DNA from: Macrophomina tecta | Lineage: Eukaryota; Ascomycota; Dothideomycetes; Botryosphaeriales; Botryosphaeriaceae | Assembly (NCBI GenBank): GCA_024180945.1 | Contig: JAKSGN010000002.1 | Coordinates: 1,426,001-1,490,000, forward strand | Direction: 5' to 3' | Length of the DNA: 64,000 nt | In this document: positions 10,752-22,416 of the stretch, in pieces | Layout of the letters: every line of letters begins with the position of its first letter | Position numbering within the stretch: the stretch's first letter is position 1 | Notes under the pieces: generated by a model | The model's database searches: none | What the model was told of the DNA's origin: nothing | Seen by the model: only the letters and a program-made list of their open reading frames with translations | Program-made: the position numbers and the translations under genes

Positions 10752-12549
10752 GCTGAGCTGTGGGTGAAGCGGCTATGCGGCGACTGCTCACATATGTACT
10801 GAGCGGTCACAATGTGAGGGTGACGCAGGGCGTGGTGACCGTGGCTAGCATTGCCTCGAGCGTACGCCTTGTGAGGAGCCGAGTGACTATGGTCAGACTA
10901 AGAAGAGAAAAAGAAGCGGAGCTCTTCTGCGAGTGATAGGATTTGCTGTGGATCTCTAAGGTCAGCAAGACACAACGAAAGTCAAATGCGTCAGGAAATG
11001 CTGAAGCGAGTCTCAATGTGCGGAGAAAAATTGACTGAAAAGCCGAGATATATACTAGGGATGTAAGAAACAACGAAGACGCATTTGAAAAGGTGAAAGA
11101 AAGGCTGCCACGCTTGTGGAGGCAACCGAGCTATTGTGAATACGAATTGGTTCTTTATTCCGCTGAACTATACCTTGGCCTCAACTTACGACCACGCTCA
11201 TGCAACGCGGAAGACAAAGCTCCAGCTGCGAACTCCAGCAATAGCACACAACTCTCATATAACCTTTTCTGGGGATTTAAAGCAGTCAACCGGATGCGAA
11301 TACCTAAAGATATGAATAATATGTTCCTCTGGAGACTGTTTCAACCACCAAAAAGTTGCGAACAGATGTTCAAGTGCGAACCTCGCCAAGATGAGGGTAT
11401 AAGGAGGTCCAGGGGCCCATTCAATGAGTCGCTCCAATAGTGGGTTGAATGCGCTTGAAGATGACGTGGGCTTTGGTTTGGGGGGTTGTGAGGCGGGAGG
11501 ACTCGCCAGGTGTGCGCAACGGAGGTGTATATATGCGGCTGAACACAGGCTCGCAACACCGCCGCCCTGCTACACAAGTAGAACAAATTGTCGCGCTCCG
11601 GTATGAGCGACTGCACGCCAATGTCTGTTGTATAGCTTGCGTTCGCGCGTGTAAAACCAGGCGCGTGCTGGCGAAGTGACGTTATCGATATGAGGTAAAG
11701 GGAGTCAAGGGATGTACAACACGTCACCGAGGATGAATTGAGACTCGCTATGGTCAATAAGGGGTACACGCAGTATAATATCGCCTCCCTTGGTAGCAAT
11801 GTCCTTGCCAGAGGGGCATTGAATGGGCTAGGGCGCAATATCACCGACGCGGTGTAGCAATAAGGGCCAATCCCAATGCAACATGACCATATTGCGCTTG
11901 CTTATTGTTGTTTATGAAGTTTGCCGCTCTCTCCATAGGTACTCATTGCCATCCTGAGCCCGTAGGCTCACTCATAAAAGATGGCAGGAGCAGCAGGGCG
12001 CAGTACAACGAGACATTCATCTACCTCACCATACTCCTCAGCCATAACGCTCTCGGAACGCGCGGGGCCAATGCCCATGGGCACAAGGCTCAGTGAACGG
12101 ATCGCCGACACGCCATACAGCTTGCAATAGAAGACGCATAGCACTGCCCCTTTTGGGCATTAAGGACTCCTGTGATGCCCATCGCCGAGCCTTGCTTTAG
12201 TGCGCCGCTTGGTCGAGCAACTCCGAAGGACGCTCTGACCTCTTCCAGTCTTCCTTATTTTTCGCGCTCATTAGGAACGAGATTGTGCCACAGAAAGGAA
12301 GAGAGCGTCGCATCTCGGTTGTAAGGTAAAGCACTAGGACACGGGCAAGACCAGTTTTCCGTGGGGGGTTGAATGTCCTGGATCTCCACATGGAAACGGT
12401 GTTGGCTCGGAGCCTGGGGGTGCGAGGGCTCATATTCGCCGGCAAGCAGCAGACGCCTCATGTTTCGCATGGGCCTCGGGCCGGGAAGCAAGAGAATGGG
12501 CGGAGCAGGGAAGGCACTGGAATAGGTAGAGCGAAAGGTTATGATTCGG
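10752..12549. other. intergenic, no gene seen
   Basis: This 1.8 kb lies between the starts/ends of two minus-strand genes. Frames of up to 167 codons on the minus strand carry no recognisable motif and no consistent splice pattern. I see no repeat of note. Confidence 0.45.
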
Positions 12550-12822
12550 CTACTCGTCTTCCTCGACGACTTCCTCGCCGTAGTTGGCCTCCAGAGCAGC
12601 CTCGGCGGACTCATCTACCCTCGAGGCATTCTTCTCTTGTTCCATCCTCCGGGTGACGTGGGCGTTGACCTCGGCCTGGAGCTCGGACACAGCCTGGCGC
12701 AGAGCGGCGAGAAAGGCCGCCTTGTCGTCGGTGGTGGGGGCAGGGCCCGCAGGCGGCAGGTCGCGGGAGAAGGCGGCGGTGCCGCCGGCGGGGGAGGAGT
12801 AGGTGGCGCGCAGAGTGGACAT
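12550..12822 (-). CDS. GON7: EKC/KEOPS complex subunit GON7
   Basis: Small subunit of KEOPS, the complex that makes the N6-threonylcarbamoyl modification of tRNA adenosine 37 and affects telomere upkeep in yeast. It is a single exon of 90 codons. The opening MSTLRATYSSP is typical of fungal Gon7. A short Pro-rich stretch precedes one amphipathic helix (about 32-60, DDKAAFLAALRQAVSELQAEVNAHV in family terms), and the tail is acidic (NYGEEVVEEDE). Gon7 is largely disordered and binds Pcc1; nothing here argues for another role. It diverges from the HbrB gene, leaving about 360 bases of shared promoter. Confidence 0.85.
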   Translation of the reverse strand: MSTLRATYSSPAGGTAAFSRDLPPAGPAPTTDDKAAFLAALRQAVSELQAEVNAHVTRRMEQEKNASRVDESAEAALEANYGEEVVEEDE

Positions 12823-13183
12823 GGCGGCGGCGTGGGTGGAGCGAGGGTTGCGGGCGTGCTGCGCGGGCGAGTGCGGGGCGTGGTGCGAGGCGTGGTGTGG
12901 TGAGGAATCGAGGCGAAATTGGAGGCGGACAGTGGGCAGTGCCGGCGCAGATCGCCTCAGCCCTACGAGCCTCGACTAGTTACGTACCCAGCCGCCGTCT
13001 GCCTGTCTCTCCGCCTCAACCCTCTGTCTCTGAGGCGTCAGACGGCCGTGTCTCCGTCCGCGACGCTCCTGCATCCTCTGCTGCCCCTCTCGTCCGCATT
13101 GTTGGCTGTGCTGGACACGGCCTGAGCTGGCCGTGCTGCATCGATCCCCCAGCCCGCTCCAGTCGCACAACGCGCTGCCCAGC
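12823..13183. promoter_or_regulatory. divergent promoter between GON7 and the HbrB gene
   Basis: A compact, GC-rich region of about 360 bases lies between two divergent starts. If the HbrB gene starts at the ATG at 13133 instead, the region is shorter. No specific factor site was identified. Confidence 0.5.
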
Positions 13184-15814
13184 ATGACCTCGTCGCCCGC
13201 CCGCACCGTGCTGACTGCCCATCCGCAACCCTACGCCAGCCAGACGCCCACCACCGCCCATCGCCCCCGCGGCCACTCCACCGACCACGACGACCGCTCC
13301 GACAGCGACAGCGACTCGTCGCGCATCACCGCCCTCGAGCTCCGCACGCAGCAGACCCGCTCGCCGCCCGCCAACTACCACCAGACCACCCCCAGCTACA
13401 GCCCGCAGCTACACCGGCCCACCGTCACCCACGTGTCCAGCAATGTCTCGGGCTCCATAGCCGACCTCTCGCGCGATCCCAGGCCGCCCGGCGTGCAGAC
13501 CCCGCCGTCGCATCTGGGCCATCGCCCCCGCCAGCACTCCCAGGGCTTCTTCGAACCCTCGCTGCCCACTACCTCGCACTCAAACTCGCCGAGCATGTCC
13601 AGCCTGTCCGCCTCGCAGATTGCTGCGCAGGCTGCCATGCATGCTCAGCAACAGGACAACCAGCATCACCGCAAGCGATCTACCACCATACCCGAGCCCG
13701 GCCAAAACAACCAGCCTGGCCGTCGGAACCCCTCCAGTCCTTCTCCCGCTGTCCCTTCGCTCAGTACCAATTCCGCTCTTGGTGTACCCACTCACTACCA
13801 GAACGGTGTCCCCGGTGGCCAGAAGGTTGCTGCGACTGCGGCCGCAAACACCGTGTTTCCCAGAAGCCCGCTTGCTTCGCCTAGCCCTGAGTACAATACA
13901 CGCCCCATGTCCCCGCAGGTGATGCCCGAGAAGGAGGTGAAGCCCGTCAAAGAGAAATCCAAGATGAAACTGTTCTCGAAACCCAAGAGCATAGGAATCT
14001 CCCGAGACAAGGACCCGGACATGAGACTCCCTGCTCTGCCCTCGCCAAACAGGCCCGGCATGTACAGCACAAGTGCCCTGCCTATGAACCAGTCTACTAC
14101 CAGCCTGATCGACCACAAGATGCCTGCCCCGTCGATATATTCTCTTGCCAATGCTTCCACCTCTACCCTCGTTCCCTCCGACCGCCTTCCCATGCTGCCG
14201 GAGAAGGAGAAAGAGAAGGAGAAACATCGTCATCATTTTTTGTCGCGTCAGAAACACAAGTTGAAGCACGATGACCACAGCCTGCCGCTATCCTCTGCGT
14301 CCAGTAACTCCAAACCCACGGATCCGAACGCCCCACAGCCGTTGTACAACTTCGCTGCTCCCAACTCGCCCGGCCATTCAAGCACTTTTGCACAATCCAT
14401 GAGCGGCCTTGATCTAAGGCACGGCGGCCGCGCTCTGCGTCAGAAAAAGAAGGAAGAGAAAGCAGCCAACGCTCATGCGGCATCTTTGGAAAATATGGAC
14501 ACGCCGTACCGCGAGCGCGACGGTTCTCTGCAGCTCGAGCGATCAGATTGGCCAGGCACTTCGGCCTTGAGCACATCCGCACCTTCGAATGCCTTGCTGT
14601 CATCCAGTGCCCTGGCACTGGACACGCCTCAGACGTCAGTAGCAAATCTTGGTGCCGTCTTCGGTGTACCGGGAATGACGCCGGACGATGCTTGGCCTTT
14701 GATTAAGGCTCGAGTTCTCCTTATCTTCGAGGGTGAAGATCCGAGGCCGCCAATTGAGGATTTCAACGCTCTTGTCTCAGTGCACATCAGGCGCTGCATA
14801 CAGCGACAGGCTCCAACAGTCATTATCGAGGACATTGGAGAACTGCTTCAAACTGGCTTCTTATCCTTAGACCAGACGTTGAGACACTGCCCGGATGATC
14901 GTCTAGTGCCGAAGCTGGTTGATATGTGGACAGTCGTCCTCTATACGATCCTCCCCTTTGTGCAGGCCGTGTTCTTGCCTCTTGACATGGAATTCAAGGG
15001 CAAGGGTATCATGAACCCCAAGGAAGCTGCTGGCTTCTGGGGCGCTTCACTACCGAACAGGAACCGCGCGGATTCGGACGAATCGAGGTCAAAAAATTTT
15101 CCCACGCTTGGCGAGGACCTAGACGTGCGGCGATTGACGCTCTTGGCTTTCCGGGACATTATCATCCTACCGCGTAATGACGCATTGATGGCCATTTTCT
15201 CTCGTCTCTCGTTGGAAAACATCAACGCCGGCATCGTAGACTCTCACCCCTCTCCCGACGCCACGACTCAATTCTCCCATCAAACCTCGCCCGCCGCACA
15301 TGCAGTGCGACCCGGGACATCGACCAGCCTTGGTGATACCGGCTGGCCGGCCAGTCACAGTGCCTCGCATAGCCATAATTCAGCTTCCAACATCCTCGAA
15401 AGCACCTCAACATCATTCTCGAATCCCTTCACCTCTAACTCCCGCAGCCGCGCCACATCCAACACCTCGGCGGGGTCTTTTCACAGCCTCCCCTCGAACG
15501 TCCACCTTGCCGGCCATGGCCGCAGCCACTCCAATCCGCAGAATTACTACAGTCACCAACTTGCGCCTCCACCGCCACCGCCACCTATGGACACCGCAAA
15601 GGTCATGGAGACAGTTGCGAGGATGCTGCAATGTGTGAGCATTCTGATCAGTATTAGGAGCGGAGATGACGCGCAGGCGAAGATGGAGAAGTTGGCGGCT
15701 GAGTTGAAGTATAATTGGTTTGGAAGAGGCAGAACAGGCCGAAACAGGAGAGGTTTCGTAGGAAGAAAGGGTGCGAGTCTAGGTACTTTGGTGAGGGTCG
15801 GAGAAGGCGATTGA
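13184..15814 (+). CDS. HbrB-domain protein, TORC2 subunit of the Bit61/PRR5 type
   Basis: HbrB proteins are the fungal relatives of yeast Bit61/Bit2 and human PRR5 (Protor), accessory subunits of TOR complex 2, which controls polar growth, actin and membrane stress. It is a single long exon; from the ATG at 13184 it has 876 aa. An in-frame ATG at 13133 would add 17 residues. The first 480 or so residues are Ser/Pro-rich and disordered, with a Lys/Glu block (PEKEKEKEKHRHHF). The HbrB domain runs from about residue 503 to 680: WPLIKARVLLIFEGE, FNALVSVHIRRCI, GELLQTGFLSL, MWTVVLYTILPFVQAVFLPL, then DVRRLTLLAFRDIIILPRND. In A. niger, hbrB mutants hyperbranch, which is the source of the name. The C-terminal tail is again Ser-rich, with a proline run before a final helix (MDTAKVMETVARMLQC). 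Confidence 0.88.
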   Translation: MTSSPARTVLTAHPQPYASQTPTTAHRPRGHSTDHDDRSDSDSDSSRITALELRTQQTRSPPANYHQTTPSYSPQLHRPTVTHVSSNVSGSIADLSRDPRPPGVQTPPSHLGHRPRQHSQGFFEPSLPTTSHSNSPSMSSLSASQIAAQAAMHAQQQDNQHHRKRSTTIPEPGQNNQPGRRNPSSPSPAVPSLSTNSALGVPTHYQNGVPGGQKVAATAAANTVFPRSPLASPSPEYNTRPMSPQVMPEKEVKPVKEKSKMKLFSKPKSIGISRDKDPDMRLPALPSPNRPGMYSTSALPMNQSTTSLIDHKMPAPSIYSLANASTSTLVPSDRLPMLPEKEKEKEKHRHHFLSRQKHKLKHDDHSLPLSSASSNSKPTDPNAPQPLYNFAAPNSPGHSSTFAQSMSGLDLRHGGRALRQKKKEEKAANAHAASLENMDTPYRERDGSLQLERSDWPGTSALSTSAPSNALLSSSALALDTPQTSVANLGAVFGVPGMTPDDAWPLIKARVLLIFEGEDPRPPIEDFNALVSVHIRRCIQRQAPTVIIEDIGELLQTGFLSLDQTLRHCPDDRLVPKLVDMWTVVLYTILPFVQAVFLPLDMEFKGKGIMNPKEAAGFWGASLPNRNRADSDESRSKNFPTLGEDLDVRRLTLLAFRDIIILPRNDALMAIFSRLSLENINAGIVDSHPSPDATTQFSHQTSPAAHAVRPGTSTSLGDTGWPASHSASHSHNSASNILESTSTSFSNPFTSNSRSRATSNTSAGSFHSLPSNVHLAGHGRSHSNPQNYYSHQLAPPPPPPPMDTAKVMETVARMLQCVSILISIRSGDDAQAKMEKLAAELKYNWFGRGRTGRNRRGFVGRKGASLGTLVRVGEGD

Positions 15815-17090
15815 TGTAGCGGAGGGGTAAGAGGGCAGGTCCCGGGTCGAGGTTTACTTGAAGGAGAACGGCGCTAGTTGGTTAAAATGCCGTTTGGAAG
15901 GCTAAGGAGGGTGCTTTTTCTTTTCTCCCTCTCTTATGGGGGAACTGTGTGCTGTTATTACTGCTGACCGATTACTGCGCCTGATGGATGCTGAGAGATA
16001 CCCGCAAACTGGCGCCCGTTTTGATAAATTTTCGGGGTCCAATTTCTTTTCCTACTTTCCTTTTCTCTTTCTCGTTCGAGATGGGCGTATGTCTCGGACT
16101 ATTGTAACAATTTTTTCTGCATGGGAAAGGCGATTGGCTTTGTGTGGCAGATAGCTTGTTTGGGAAAAGCAATTGCATGGCTTCAATTCTTACTTCACCT
16201 GTCGCGCGAAATAGCTGGTCCCTGAAACTTGCTCCTGCAACAGTATAGCCGTGATACAAATCCCAATTACAGCAGTCGTACTGATATGATCGTCTACCAG
16301 ATTGATGATGCCTGCATCTGAATGGCTGCTTCAACCCCTGTGTATGTCAACACAGACCGCTCCCTCCATGGTTCTGTCTGACGTAACCACAGTACAGCGC
16401 AGGGCGATTCAGTCTTCCGCCCGCGCCAAGGGCGGAAATAAAGCATATTTCACGTTCCCCGCTCCGTTCTACAGCCCCGCCCGCAAGCCTAAGGTTGATG
16501 GCCCCGGGACGGGAGTCACCAAACTATCAGGCTGATGCCGGCCCTTCCATATGCCAGTCCCCTCCCCCGATATTAGGTTTCCGTCATAGATCCTGCAGCG
16601 TCCTTAATCCTCCTCGATGCCCTTCCTGCTCGCTACCGGGACAAAAACCACGTGGGCGGGCTTCCAGCACTGACTGGTCCACGCGGCCTGTCCCGCTCAC
16701 CCCTCACAATGAATGACAAAAGTATGTTCCACATGCCGTGCATGCGCAGAAGTAAAACGACTACTCATATCCCTGGACCCGTATCTCTAAGGCCACAATT
16801 ACTTTATTCAAAGGTGCCCTTCTCATCCGCCAAACCTGCCCGATCGGGCAACCCTTTCCCTCCACAAATTCCGAACGCGGACCAATCTCCACCGCATCTC
16901 CGCCAGCCCGGCTTACCTCGTGCAAGACTGTTTCTTGCCCTTTTCCTTTAAGGTTGTGGCTTGCGAATCTTTCGCTCTCACTGTTTCATGCTGGCCCTGT
17001 CAATATCGGCTTCTGTGCCTCCGGCCCACGAGCCAAGTCCGCGTCACTCCTCGTTTACTCGATTTTGACTTTTCATTTCGATATCCGCCG

Positions 17091-17117
<27 letters not shown>
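17091..17117. repeat. 27-base poly-T tract
   Basis: An uninterrupted run of 27 T. Such runs can be nucleosome-free signals or traces of retroposed poly-A tails; no flanking target duplication was evident. Confidence 0.9.
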
Positions 17118-17122
<5 letters not shown>

Positions 17123-18514
17123 CTGGCCTTCGTCCTCCCAGCCTCTCGCTTTGACGGCTTCCTTGCTTGCTCATTTGCCAGCTTACCCGCCGGCTGAATC
17201 CCAAGTCATCTGCGTTGAACGTAGTAGCGTTTGGCGCTTGGACTGGCGTATGTATCGCGTACGGGCACGACTGGAGTCTGTACCGAGGCCTTGCCTCGCG
17301 CGCGCCGTCCTTTCTCCCCGCCAATCGCGTGCGATACCGCCTGCTCGCCCAATATCTTACCCCGTCTCTCAGCGGAGAAACCTGCAACTGTTGAGGCGGG
17401 ACGGCCGGAAGCCAATCTGATGCCAACGATCAATGATCTCGGCCGGAAGTCACCCGAGTAGCCCGCGGTATGGACGAAGTAGTGATTGCGCAAGGGGCTT
17501 TCTCTCCGCGACACCGCTTATCGGGAGACGAGCAGCCTCATCGTCGTTGCGCTCCTCACGTACCTGATTAGTTTGAGGCTAGCTAGCGAGGCGTCGAAGG
17601 AGGAGAGGGGGTGGAAGGGAGACTAGAGGGGGGAAAAGAAAAAGCAAAAAGGCAAAGAAAAAGGAAAGCCGACGCTCGCGCTCGCGACTTACCGAACTGG
17701 GGAACGAGGCACGCGCGCAACGAAGCAAGAAGCCTCTGACCGGCTGTCTGCTGCCAAGCAACGATGTCCCAAGTACGTGCCTACGCTGCGCGTGGACCAT
17801 GGACGGCGGCCGGCCGGACGGGGCCATCCCAGCCCAACCCACGATACGCACAAGCCCATCGCTCGATGCGACTAACAAACAGCAAGCTGGTGGCAAGGGC
17901 TCGGGCAAATCCCACAACGGGCGTGCCCCCGTAGATCCGACTGGAAAGCACGCGCTTGGACGACGGCGCCTGTCGCGTGTGCCGAGCGTTCTGCCCAGCG
18001 TTGTATCTTGTCGAGAGGGTGGCTTGCGCGGCATGCATCGCCATGCATGGCCAAGCACAGCATAGAGAACAGATCCATGACGAGGATCAATCACGAGACA
18101 GGGAGGGGATGAAGCACTAGTGCGTGTGTCCGTGTGTTACTCGCATACGTATATGGGCGGCGGCGACGGCATTGCGCGGGCGTGCGCTCGCTCGTGTTCA
18201 CCGGACAGTCCGAAAGATCAAGACAGAGAAAATGGTCTCCGACCCGGTCAAGCCACCCTCAGCAGCCGGTAATAAATAAACTTTTACGAGGTGGTAGAAG
18301 AGAGAAAAAGTTACGCTATACGCTCTTTTTCAGCAGGTGCAACCGCGCCGGATGAATTTCTGCTAGTTTCCTTCATGAACCACCCTGTGCTATTGCGAGT
18401 CAAGTCAGACATGGAGAGAAGGCTCGCCCCCCCACCCCAACCAAAAAAAAAAGCGGAGAAAAGCGGAGAGCATACAACACTTATGCATATGTTTTGAGTG
18501 TATGGTTTGTTCTG

Positions 18515-18535
18515 TTTTTTTTTTTTTTTTTTTTT
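18515..18535. repeat. 21-base poly-T tract
   Basis: An uninterrupted T run about 280 bases past the stop of the Vtc5-like gene. Confidence 0.9.
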
Positions 18536-18814
18536 GTTTCTGGGTATGAACTTCACCCTTCTAGACGGTCTAGACTTTTGCATGTATCTTGGAAACACTG
18601 ACAGAGAAAAGGAAATCGTGGAACAATGTAGAAAATATCTGATCATGAGCCGGGTATCGACAACAGCAGTAGCAAGAAAGCATTCCGGAGCACCGCCGCA
18701 TAGCGTTTTGAAGCAAGCTTCATGTGGGGGTGTGCAACGCCATAACAATAACAATGGACAGCTAAAGATAAACACCCCGTGTCAAAAACTACTCACCCTG
18801 CGGTGACGACCCAT

Positions 18815-21802
18815 TCAGCTCCAAAGCCAAACTAACAGGCCACCGTCTGCCAAACACACCGCGGCAACAATTGTCCCAACGAACAGTCCTGCAACGAGGC
18901 CCATACTTTCCTTCTTGCTCATCGCACAAAGTCCGCCAACCATGGCAAAGACCAAGTTAGAAACTACACCGACGACCACCATCACGTCAACCTCCTTGCG
19001 TAGCTTCTTGCGACTCGTGGCGGTAAGCGTCCAGGTGATAAGCAATACTGTGACTGCTGCAGCTAACGAGGTCATGCAGAGCCTGGTCTTGGTTGTTTCG
19101 CGCTCGGCCCGACGCTGCTCGAGGTCCGCCAGAAGCTCGTTCAGGTCAGCGGGATTGGCGCCGAGAGTTTGTATCGGACCGGGGCGATAAGTCCACCGAC
19201 GTTCCGTGGCGAGGGCGGTTGGACGGAAAAGGTTGAGGAGGCCGTTGCGGCGACCCTGTTGACTAGATTTTCCTGATCGACTCAAGCCGTTCGGACCATC
19301 AGATATTGTGCCGTAATTCTGGGTACGCGACCGCACAGGGGAGCCCGGTTCTCCATCGTCGCTGTCCTCAACGCTTTGGGCTGCCGGCGAGTTGAGGAGC
19401 GAGTCATGTTCCGATGGACGGCGGCCACCGAACGCACTCTTTATCTTTCCAAAGAGCCTGCTAATGGTTTCCTGACCAGGGATTTGGGGTGAATAATTAG
19501 GATCGACGTAGATTACATACGCATCATCGTCTTCGCCATCCTCAGGGTTGTCATACTCGTTCCAATAACGCGGAGTGTTGTTATCCGTTTCCTGATGTTC
19601 GCTAATGGAAAAATCGCGTAAGTTGGAACGCCTGGGTTTCTTGCCCGTACTTTGCGGAGAGATCTCCATTTCGTTCATCGAGGTCGCCGATGACTCGCCT
19701 TGCATGGTCGAGTAACGGCTGGTTTGACCATCCGTTGCAGAAGAGTTGGAGAGTGAGGTCTGTCGCGAGTTGCCAAATTCCAAGTAGGGGACCACGCTAC
19801 CACGACGGGACGACTGCTTGGGTACGGCGTCGGGGAGTTTTCTGATGTCGCGCTCGAGCATGGAAAGCTGTGAGTGGTTAGCAATTTATACTCATGCAGG
19901 ATTAAGAGCGTAGTGCCTACCCAATACGGTGGCTGCATGGCGGAGGGTTTGCAGCAAGTCCAGATCGCGTGAGCCTCCAGAGAGAATCCTCGCACGCGCT
20001 CGGTCTGGGGTTGTATCAGTGATATGTCTGATAGCTCTGGCGTAGTGAACTTACAAGGTGGCTGTTGTCCAGGGTACGGATCAGATCGTTGGTTTGCGCA
20101 CCTTCGCAACGAACTTCTAGAACGGCGAAGGGGAAGGTGGTAGCGTCTATCCTTGCCTTCTTTGGCCAGTCGTTCTCCACCAAATCAGAAAACAGGGACG
20201 CCTTCATGCAGATTTCCCTATCCAGCGTCGCCCAGACACCGTGATCTGGATCATTGTCCATCCCAACAAAGCGGCTTCGCCTAGCACTGATACCTGCGAT
20301 GGGACGGAAGTTCCTGTGAGACAAAAGCCACGAACGAAGGTCATCGATGGGATCACGCTGCGGAGTGTCAGATTGAGAGACATTCTCCACGATTGGAGAC
20401 AAGCCAGATGGCCGTCGGGAATGGAACGGCCTTTCGAGGCTCAAGAAGTTGCCCAGGTGCTTGCGTTTCAACTTAGCGCACACAGTCCTTTTACCCTCGT
20501 CGGCATCGACATCACATGGTACGCACACAGCCGCCTCACCGCTGGAATTCCAGCGGGCACTCCCTAGAACGCGAGCTGCGGGCTTGCCTGGTGTCTCCTC
20601 CGTCTCCTCCACTGTAGTAGCGCTCCGTTGCCGGGCGTATCTCTCCGAGTCGTCAATGAGGACAGCGCCAACGTCATCTGCCCTGTCATTGAGGCCATCT
20701 AGCCTCTCGGATGAACATCGTCGGTTTGGGGTTTCGAATGGGGAAGTCGGCTGGGATTTCGTGGCCTTGCCCTCGAAGAGTCGGAGGCTTTGCAACAGCA
20801 GTATTTGAATCTCAACCACTTGCTCCGGATGCACCCAATATGTTGCCCTCGCGCCTGTCGGACCCAAGGGGAGTGTTGACAGTGCAGTGTCGAGATCGAC
20901 TTCATTGGCAGTTTCGGCAGCGGCGTGGATCTTTGAGGGAACGGCTCTCAAGCCGGCAGATTGCGCAATGTCCATGGGATTTTCGTCACTCAGGGCAATC
21001 TTGGGGGTTTGGGGGCTCTGGCCAGCTTGATAGGCCTCACGCACGGCGTGCAATGTATCGCTCCAGTGGTTCAGCAAAGACGAAAGATCCGTTTGTGAGA
21101 AGGTGCCAGGCTCGCTCATGACCTCCTCCTTGAAGCGCTGCTCCAACACTTCGGAATGCGTCCATTTTTTATATTTTTTGAGAAGCTTGGCGAACGCCAG
21201 GCGTTGAGCGCCGACGAATCGGGCTAGCGACCGAATCTCCTCTCCTGCCCTGCATGCAGAGTTAGCGCAGGCCGCAGTGTGGTCGCACAAAGCGTGGGCC
21301 TTACTTCAGCACGTCGCCTTCTATTCTGCCATATTTTTGGCGTCGCCTCTCAGATATCTTGCGGTCGTTGGGGGAGGTGGCTCGCTCGCGCAGGGTGAAT
21401 TGGTTGATCTGCTTTGTGACATGGTCTAGACAAGCGTGTCAGCATGGCAGGCGCAGGGTTAGCGGAGGGGTAGGCGGGGTAGGCGCACTCAGACGGCGCT
21501 CGATCTCGCCAGACTTGCTCCGCACGAAGAGGTCGATGCGACGGTGTTCTTGGGCCAGGATCTCGAACAGCTGGTCCTCGAAGTGGCCGCGATTGACGTC
21601 GGGCTGACCGGGGATGGAGACGGCCTTGCCGCTGCCAGGGGTGGTGTGCTCTTTGATCAGATGCTTGATTTCATCGTAGTCGACGTTGTCTGCGGCATGC
21701 GTTGAATTATTAGCAGGGCGACGTCATAGGCGCATCCGCAGGCGGCTTACACGGCCCCCATTGGGGGATAGATCGCTGGCGCAGGGTCTCGCCGTACTTC
21801 AT
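18815..21802 (-). CDS. SPX-domain protein of the VTC complex, Vtc5-like
   Basis: Expected to be a vacuolar-membrane subunit that regulates inorganic polyphosphate synthesis. I infer six exons: 21751-21802, 21489-21689, 21306-21425, 20055-21249, 19921-20004 and 18815-19867 (donor and acceptor bases may shift by one at the third exon). The total is about 901 aa. The SPX domain opens with MKYGETLRQRSIPQWGPYNVDYDEIK and includes EHRRIDLF and the LAKLLKKYKKW-type inositol-pyrophosphate-binding basic helix. The central part (about 250-560) resembles a degenerate VTC polymerase fold: VWATLDREICM, FPFAVLEVRCEG, LDNSHL and RVRGFSLEAHAIW. The Arg/Lys-rich active-site pattern of Vtc4 is not apparent. 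A long acidic, Ser-rich linker follows, then three membrane helices at the end (about 800-900), as in Vtc1/Vtc5. Vtc5 in yeast raises polyphosphate output without being catalytic, which fits this layout. Confidence 0.85.
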
Positions 21803-22384
21803 TCTCCAGCAGCGCAGACGTTAGAGGGGAATGCAGGCAGATCGGGGACAGGAGGGGCCGGGGCGAGGACAGCAGAGCATTTGGCGGGAGCAGCTTGGGA
21901 CAAGAAGACGACGATGGAGGGGGTTGCGGCGGGAGAAGGCGGAGTAATAAGAATGGGCGGGCTGAGACTGGCGGGAGGTGAGGCCAAGGTCCAGTCTGTG
22001 CGAGGGTCCGGAGTAACGAGAGTCTGAACTGAGTCGGGGCTGGGGAGCTTGGCCGCTGTTGATAAAAAGTCACTGCCAAGCCGCGCAGGGCGTCCAGAGT
22101 CGCGGTGACGCTGCATGGATCATGGCCGCGCGAGCTAGCCTTCGATCCGTGGCTACTGGAGATCGCGAGGAATTGGGCGGCCAACGGCTTCGTCCTAGCT
22201 CAACGTCCAAGGGCACCGCCGGCCAGCCGTTTCCGCACCGTGCGAGCATGTCGAGCATGTCGTCTGGCGGCCGCGATTGGCAGAAACAATCGAGTACGGA
22301 GGACGTACAGGGGAGCTGTCGCAACCGCCGTCACCGTGCGTGCTGCCGACCAGACGCACGAACCCAGGCGCTGCGGATCGTGGG

Positions 22385-22385
<1 letters not shown>

Positions 22386-22416
<31 letters not shown>
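22386..22416. repeat. (CTG)10 triplet repeat
   Basis: Ten perfect CTG units. It is open on both strands and would give poly-Leu, poly-Ala, poly-Cys or poly-Gln, depending on frame. No supported coding frame surrounds it. Confidence 0.92.

Larger units (their letters stand above)
15815..18814. other. 3 kb convergent spacer with long T tracts, no gene seen
   Basis: The spacer lies between the 3' ends of the HbrB (+) and Vtc5-like (-) genes. It contains T runs at 17091-17117 and 18515-18535 and a CACGTG near 16649. Frames of up to about 170 codons exist but read through the T tract as poly-Phe or show no motif. A non-coding RNA or an unrecognised small gene is possible; I cannot support one. 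Confidence 0.45.

Noticed and set aside
16920..17420. 166-codon plus-strand frame
   Set aside because: It reads through the 27-base T tract as poly-Phe and has no other protein-like feature.
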